Part shown: positions 6,066 to 8,621 of the stretch, one piece after another | Numbering within the stretch: position 1 is the stretch's first letter | Layout of the letters: each line of letters opens with the position of its first letter | Assembly: GCA_003221595.1 (NCBI GenBank) | Contig: QHSM01000123.1 | Span: forward strand, 1-8,621 | Direction: 5' to 3' | Source: Candidatus Rokuibacteriota bacterium | GTDB taxonomy: Bacteria; Methylomirabilota; Methylomirabilia; Rokubacteriales; CSP1-6 | Length of the DNA: 8,621 nucleotides | Made by a program: the position numbers and the translations under genes | Notes under the pieces: generated by a model | What the model was told of the DNA's origin: nothing | Seen by the model: only the letters and a program-made list of their open reading frames with translations | Database searches by the model: none

Positions 6066-7467
6066 GCTTCACGTCCTCGTAGGGGCCGGAGAACGGGAAT
6101 CCGGTGATGAGCCCCAGGCCCGATTCCTCCAGCCGAGGCCCGTAGCCGCCCATGGCCGCGAACTGGTAGATCGGCGCGAACATCGCCTTCTCGTACACGA
6201 GCTGCTGGATGCGGTGCAGCATCACCTCGCGGCGCTTCTTATCGAGCTCGGCGGCCTGCTCGCGGAAGAGCCCGTCGATGTCGGGATAGCTGCCGTACAC
6301 GTAGGCGCCGCCCCCGGCCACGAACGCCTCGAGCCGAGTCGGCGCGTTGCCGAACGCGGCGCTCGCGCTGAGCACGAGGTTCTTGAACGTCTTCTCGACC
6401 TGGCCCTTGTTGTACGCGGCCCGCTCGAGCGCTCGGAGCTTCACCCGGATGCCGGCGGCCTGCAGGTCGTTGGCCACCGGCTCGGCGATGCCGGAGTGCA
6501 CGGCGTCGCAGGTGATGTAGGTCATGCGCGAGAATCCGAGCGTCTCGGCCTGATTGATCGCCTGACGGTCGATCGCGTAGTTGGCCGCGAGCCGGACGCG
6601 GCGGTCGTGCCACGGCGATTTCGGATCCCACTGGTCGACGAAATAGACCCAGTACGAATTGTTGGCGAGCGAGGGCTTGAGCGTGAGCCCCGGCGTGCGC
6701 CTGAGCTCCTCGCCGATGGAGGCCGTCATCCAGTAGCTCACGTCGACCTCGCCGCGCTTGAGCGCGGCGAACCGGGTGGCCGGATCCGGAATGGTTCTGA
6801 AGACCAGCCGCTTCACCGGGGGCGTCTTGCGCCAGTACCGGTCGACCGCCTCCAGCACGAGCTCCACGCCCGGCGTGAACGAGACGAAGCGGTAGGGACC
6901 CGCGCCGATCGGCGCCTTCTTGAACCCGTCGTCGCCGACCTTCTCGACGTACTTCTTGGGCACGATCCAGCCGGCGCCGGTCGCGCTCGAGTAGAAGGTG
7001 AGGAAGTCGGGCCACGGAGCCTTGAGGCGGAAGCGAACGCGGTTCGGCGCGGGAGTCTCGACGGCCGCCACCCGATCCTTGAACGCCTTGCTCGCGGCGC
7101 CCCGATAGCGCTCGAACGAGAACTTGACGTCCTCCGAGGTGACCGGATCGCCGTTGTGGAATCGGACGTCCTTGCGGATCAGGAACTCGTGCGCGAGCCC
7201 GTCGGCCGAGACGGTCCACGACTCGGCCAGGCTGGGCGCCAGGGGATTGCCCGGCAGGGGCTTCACCATCGCGTCATGCAGCGCGTACATGACCATGAAC
7301 GGCGTGACGATTCCCGTGGTCTCCGCGGGATCGAACCAGGTGGGCGCCAGCGAGATGTGAATCCCCCACGTCACCTGACCTTCCGGAGCCGCCACGACCG
7401 GAGACACGCGGCCGGCCAGGATGACCAGAACGAACACCGCCGTCGAAATGCCGCGGACTCTTCCCAC
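6052..7467 (-). CDS. ABC transporter substrate-binding protein, family 5 (peptide/opine/nickel type), with apparent internal deletion
   Basis: A 471-residue secreted solute-binding protein of the DppA/OppA-like family 5. The GTG at 7467 is chosen because GAGGAGG lies 5 bases upstream and it gives a clean signal peptide: MGRVRG, a hydrophobic stretch at about 8-18, and cleavage likely after VVAA near residue 27. Seen: ISLAPTWFDPAET (38-50), LAPSLAESWTVSADGLAHEF (76-95), IRKDVRFHNGDPVTSEDVKFSFERY (97-121), IGAGPYRFVSFTPGVEL (187-203) and RVRLAANYAIDRQAI (290-304). Directly after GFSRMTY (311-317) comes ITCDAVHSGIAEPVANDLQAAG. Family 5 proteins normally have about 45 residues here, including a YDPxKAxxLLxEAGYPxG block. 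The frame is kept. The C-terminus (GPYEDVKLKAH) looks normal. No permease or ATPase genes are in the window. It lies downstream of an amidohydrolase on the same strand, so its ligand may be that pathway's substrate. Confidence 0.9.
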   Translation of the reverse strand: MGRVRGISTAVFVLVILAGRVSPVVAAPEGQVTWGIHISLAPTWFDPAETTGIVTPFMVMYALHDAMVKPLPGNPLAPSLAESWTVSADGLAHEFLIRKDVRFHNGDPVTSEDVKFSFERYRGAASKAFKDRVAAVETPAPNRVRFRLKAPWPDFLTFYSSATGAGWIVPKKYVEKVGDDGFKKAPIGAGPYRFVSFTPGVELVLEAVDRYWRKTPPVKRLVFRTIPDPATRFAALKRGEVDVSYWMTASIGEELRRTPGLTLKPSLANNSYWVYFVDQWDPKSPWHDRRVRLAANYAIDRQAINQAETLGFSRMTYITCDAVHSGIAEPVANDLQAAGIRVKLRALERAAYNKGQVEKTFKNLVLSASAAFGNAPTRLEAFVAGGGAYVYGSYPDIDGLFREQAAELDKKRREVMLHRIQQLVYEKAMFAPIYQFAAMGGYGPRLEESGLGLITGFPFSGPYEDVKLKAH

Positions 7468-7472
7468 GTGAG

Positions 7473-7479
7473 CCTCCTC
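7473..7479 (-). promoter_or_regulatory. Ribosome binding site fixing the binding-protein GTG start
   Basis: The minus strand reads GAGGAGG five bases before the GTG at 7467. This supports starting the binding protein there, at its signal peptide, rather than at the in-frame upstream start at 7548, which would put 27 mostly charged residues in front of the signal peptide. Confidence 0.8.
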
Positions 7480-7487
7480 ACGCACCT

Positions 7488-7606
7488 CTATTTGCACGCC
7501 CAGGAGTTGCCCATCGCACACAGATACTTGTCGAGATTCTGACCGCATTTGAGGTCGTGCGGGGTGTAGAAGAGATCGGGAACCGAGCGCCGGGCACGGG
7601 CTCCAT
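7488..7606 (-). pseudogene. Small Cys-containing coding remnant or frameshifted small protein
   Basis: In the 150-base gap between the ACMSD-like gene and the binding protein, one minus-strand frame from 7577 to the TAG at 7490-7488 reads like genuine protein. It begins DLFYTPHDLKCGQ, contains LDKYLC and ends AMGNSWACK (29 residues, three Cys, one Trp), with codons mostly ending in G or C. No ATG, GTG or TTG precedes it in that frame within the gap. An ATG at 7606, just after the upstream stop, opens the neighbouring frame as MEPVPGARF. It would join the Cys-containing frame, giving 39 residues, if one base (for example a C in the TTCCC run near 7578-7580) were missing. I do not recognise the protein. 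It may be a frameshifted small gene, the remaining 3' end of a deleted gene, or chance. The stop lies 20 bases before the binding-protein start. Confidence 0.4.
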
Positions 7607-7617
7607 GTCGCGGGCCG

Positions 7618-8583
7618 CTAGTGCGGGAGGCCCAGGACGATCTGGGAGTTGTGATGGAGGATCCGGTCCACGTCCGCGCCCGGCAGCATCGATTCGCTCA
7701 GGTAGAAGAAGTTCTGGCGGTACGTCTCGAACGCGAGCAGGACCGGATAGTCGCTCCCCGCCACGAGGTGGTCGGCGCCGAACGCCTTCCAGGCACAGAG
7801 CAGGGCGGCCTGCGAGCCGTGGCCGACGATGTCGTAGAAGAAGCGGCGGGCCGTCACGCTCGGGCGCTCCGGCAGGTTCGGGTGCTGGCGGGGCGCCTGG
7901 TTGTCGAGCCGCTCGAGCAGCATGGGGATGATGCCGCCGAGATGCGGGACGACGTACTTGATGTGCGGGAAGCGCTCGGGCACCCGCCGGGCGATCAGGT
8001 GCAGGACGATGGCGGCGTCCTCGAGCGACGCGCCGACCGACACCGTGAATCTGTAGTCGTTGATCATCGGCGAGCAGATGCCGTTCTGGATCGGATGGTA
8101 GTTCAGCACGGTCCGGCGCCGGTTCATCTCCTGGTAGAGCGGCTCGAACGCCGCTTCGGCCGTCGAGCGATCGAAGCAGGAGCAGGTCATCGACACGCCG
8201 AGCATGCCGAGCTGGTCCAGCCCGCGCTCCATCTCGCGCAGCGAGGCGTCGATGTGCGGCAGCGGCAGCGAGACGACCGCGTTGAACCGCCCGGGGTATT
8301 TCTGGGCGAGCTCGGCGTACGTGTCGTTGATGAGCCGCGCCGCCGCGACCGCGTCGGATTCCTTCTCGGCGTACGGTGGGCTCGCGGCCGGGGAGAGCAC
8401 CTGCATCTGCACCTCGGCCTCGTCCATCTGCTGCAGGCGCGCCGCGATCCCCGCGGGGTCGTCGCGCCGGAGCTGCCCCGCGGTCAGCGCCCGGGCCGCC
8501 TCCGGCACGCTGCGGCCGCCGATGCTCATGAGCCGGTCGATGTACTCCTTGCCGAAGTAGTGGGCGTGGATGTCGACGATCAT
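7618..8583 (-). CDS. Amidohydrolase family protein, ACMSD-like (possible decarboxylase)
   Basis: A 321-residue TIM-barrel metal enzyme of the amidohydrolase-2 family, close in motif layout to 2-amino-3-carboxymuconate-6-semialdehyde decarboxylase (ACMSD) and related non-oxidative decarboxylases. Seen: MIVDIHAHYF with H6 and H8, PGRFNAVVSLPLP at 97-109, and LNYHPIQNG at 160-168 with H163. Then come VVPHLGGIIPMLLERLDN at 211-228 with H214 and LVAGSDYPVL at 273-282 with D278, so the complete H-x-H, H, H, D metal set is present. Length matches the family. The ATG at 8583 has AGGGAGG seven bases upstream. The stop of a probable SDR lies 16 bases upstream on the same strand, and the binding protein gene follows downstream, suggesting one minus-strand operon. 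A carboxylated aromatic or muconate-type substrate is plausible, but this is inference. Confidence 0.92.
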   Translation of the reverse strand: MIVDIHAHYFGKEYIDRLMSIGGRSVPEAARALTAGQLRRDDPAGIAARLQQMDEAEVQMQVLSPAASPPYAEKESDAVAAARLINDTYAELAQKYPGRFNAVVSLPLPHIDASLREMERGLDQLGMLGVSMTCSCFDRSTAEAAFEPLYQEMNRRRTVLNYHPIQNGICSPMINDYRFTVSVGASLEDAAIVLHLIARRVPERFPHIKYVVPHLGGIIPMLLERLDNQAPRQHPNLPERPSVTARRFFYDIVGHGSQAALLCAWKAFGADHLVAGSDYPVLLAFETYRQNFFYLSESMLPGADVDRILHHNSQIVLGLPH

Positions 8584-8599
8584 CGCTGGGCCTCCCTGT

Positions 8600-8621
8600 C
8601 TAGATCGCGGTGTAGCCGCCG
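8600..8621 (-). CDS. 3' end of a probable SDR dehydrogenase (partial)
   Basis: Only 22 bases are in the window. Read on the minus strand they give GGYTAI and a TAG stop at 8602-8600. A C-terminus of this form (V-D-G-G-Y-T-A) is very common in short-chain dehydrogenases, and the stop is placed correctly, just before the AGGGAGG ribosome site of the next gene. The evidence is short, so this is a suggestion rather than an identification. Confidence 0.4.

Noticed and set aside
6055..7542. Plus-strand open frame of 495 codons opposite the binding protein
   Set aside because: The opposite strand encodes a family 5 binding protein with signal peptide and ribosome site; this frame has only shadow-type composition (R, H, L, V, E).
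7557..7931. Plus-strand open frame of 124 codons, rich in Gly, Arg and Ser
   Set aside because: It is antisense to the 3' part of the ACMSD-like amidohydrolase, is low complexity and has no ribosome site.

Overview
The window is GC-rich (roughly two-thirds G+C by eye), densely packed bacterial DNA. It holds eight substantial protein genes, a 7-codon end of a ninth, one probable small degraded gene, and a doublet of palindromic repeats. Gene content and protein style suggest an environmental bacterium rich in catabolic enzymes. Candidatus Rokubacteria (Methylomirabilota) or a similar soil or sediment lineage is my best guess, from remembered resemblance of the substrate-binding protein and enzymes. 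There is no rRNA or other taxonomic marker to prove it. I see no tRNA, rRNA, CRISPR array, transposase or defence system.

Layout. (1) Bases 1-1735, plus strand: the 3' part of an aldo/keto reductase, then 9 bases later a luciferase-like (LLM class) oxidoreductase. (2) Bases 1752-3471, minus strand: a polysaccharide-deacetylase-fold, allantoinase/PuuE-like hydrolase followed by an SDR dehydrogenase, converging on the first pair with only 16 bases between. (3) Bases 3472-3631: a divergent intergenic region holding two tandem 52-bp copies of an imperfect palindrome (REP-like), 51/52 identical. (4) Bases 3632-6065, plus strand: an amidohydrolase-2 family enzyme overlapping by 8 bases a fumarase/aspartase-superfamily lyase (adenylosuccinate lyase / carboxymuconate cycloisomerase type), whose C-terminus looks truncated. 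(5) Bases 6052-8621, minus strand, read from right to left: the end of a probable SDR (…GGYTAI), an ACMSD-like amidohydrolase, a small Cys-containing coding remnant, and a secreted family 5 ABC substrate-binding protein that seems to lack an internal segment of about 45 residues.

Together the genes look like a scavenging and catabolic island. The periplasmic binding protein would bring in a small organic solute. Amidohydrolases, a cyclic-amide hydrolase, a lyase and several NAD(P)/flavin oxidoreductases would open and oxidise it. Each assignment is at family level; the actual substrate cannot be read from the sequence. The features most worth checking are the palindromic doublet, the apparent internal deletion in the binding protein, the small Cys-containing reading frame before it, and the abnormal end of the lyase. 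The last three may be true gene decay or assembly errors.
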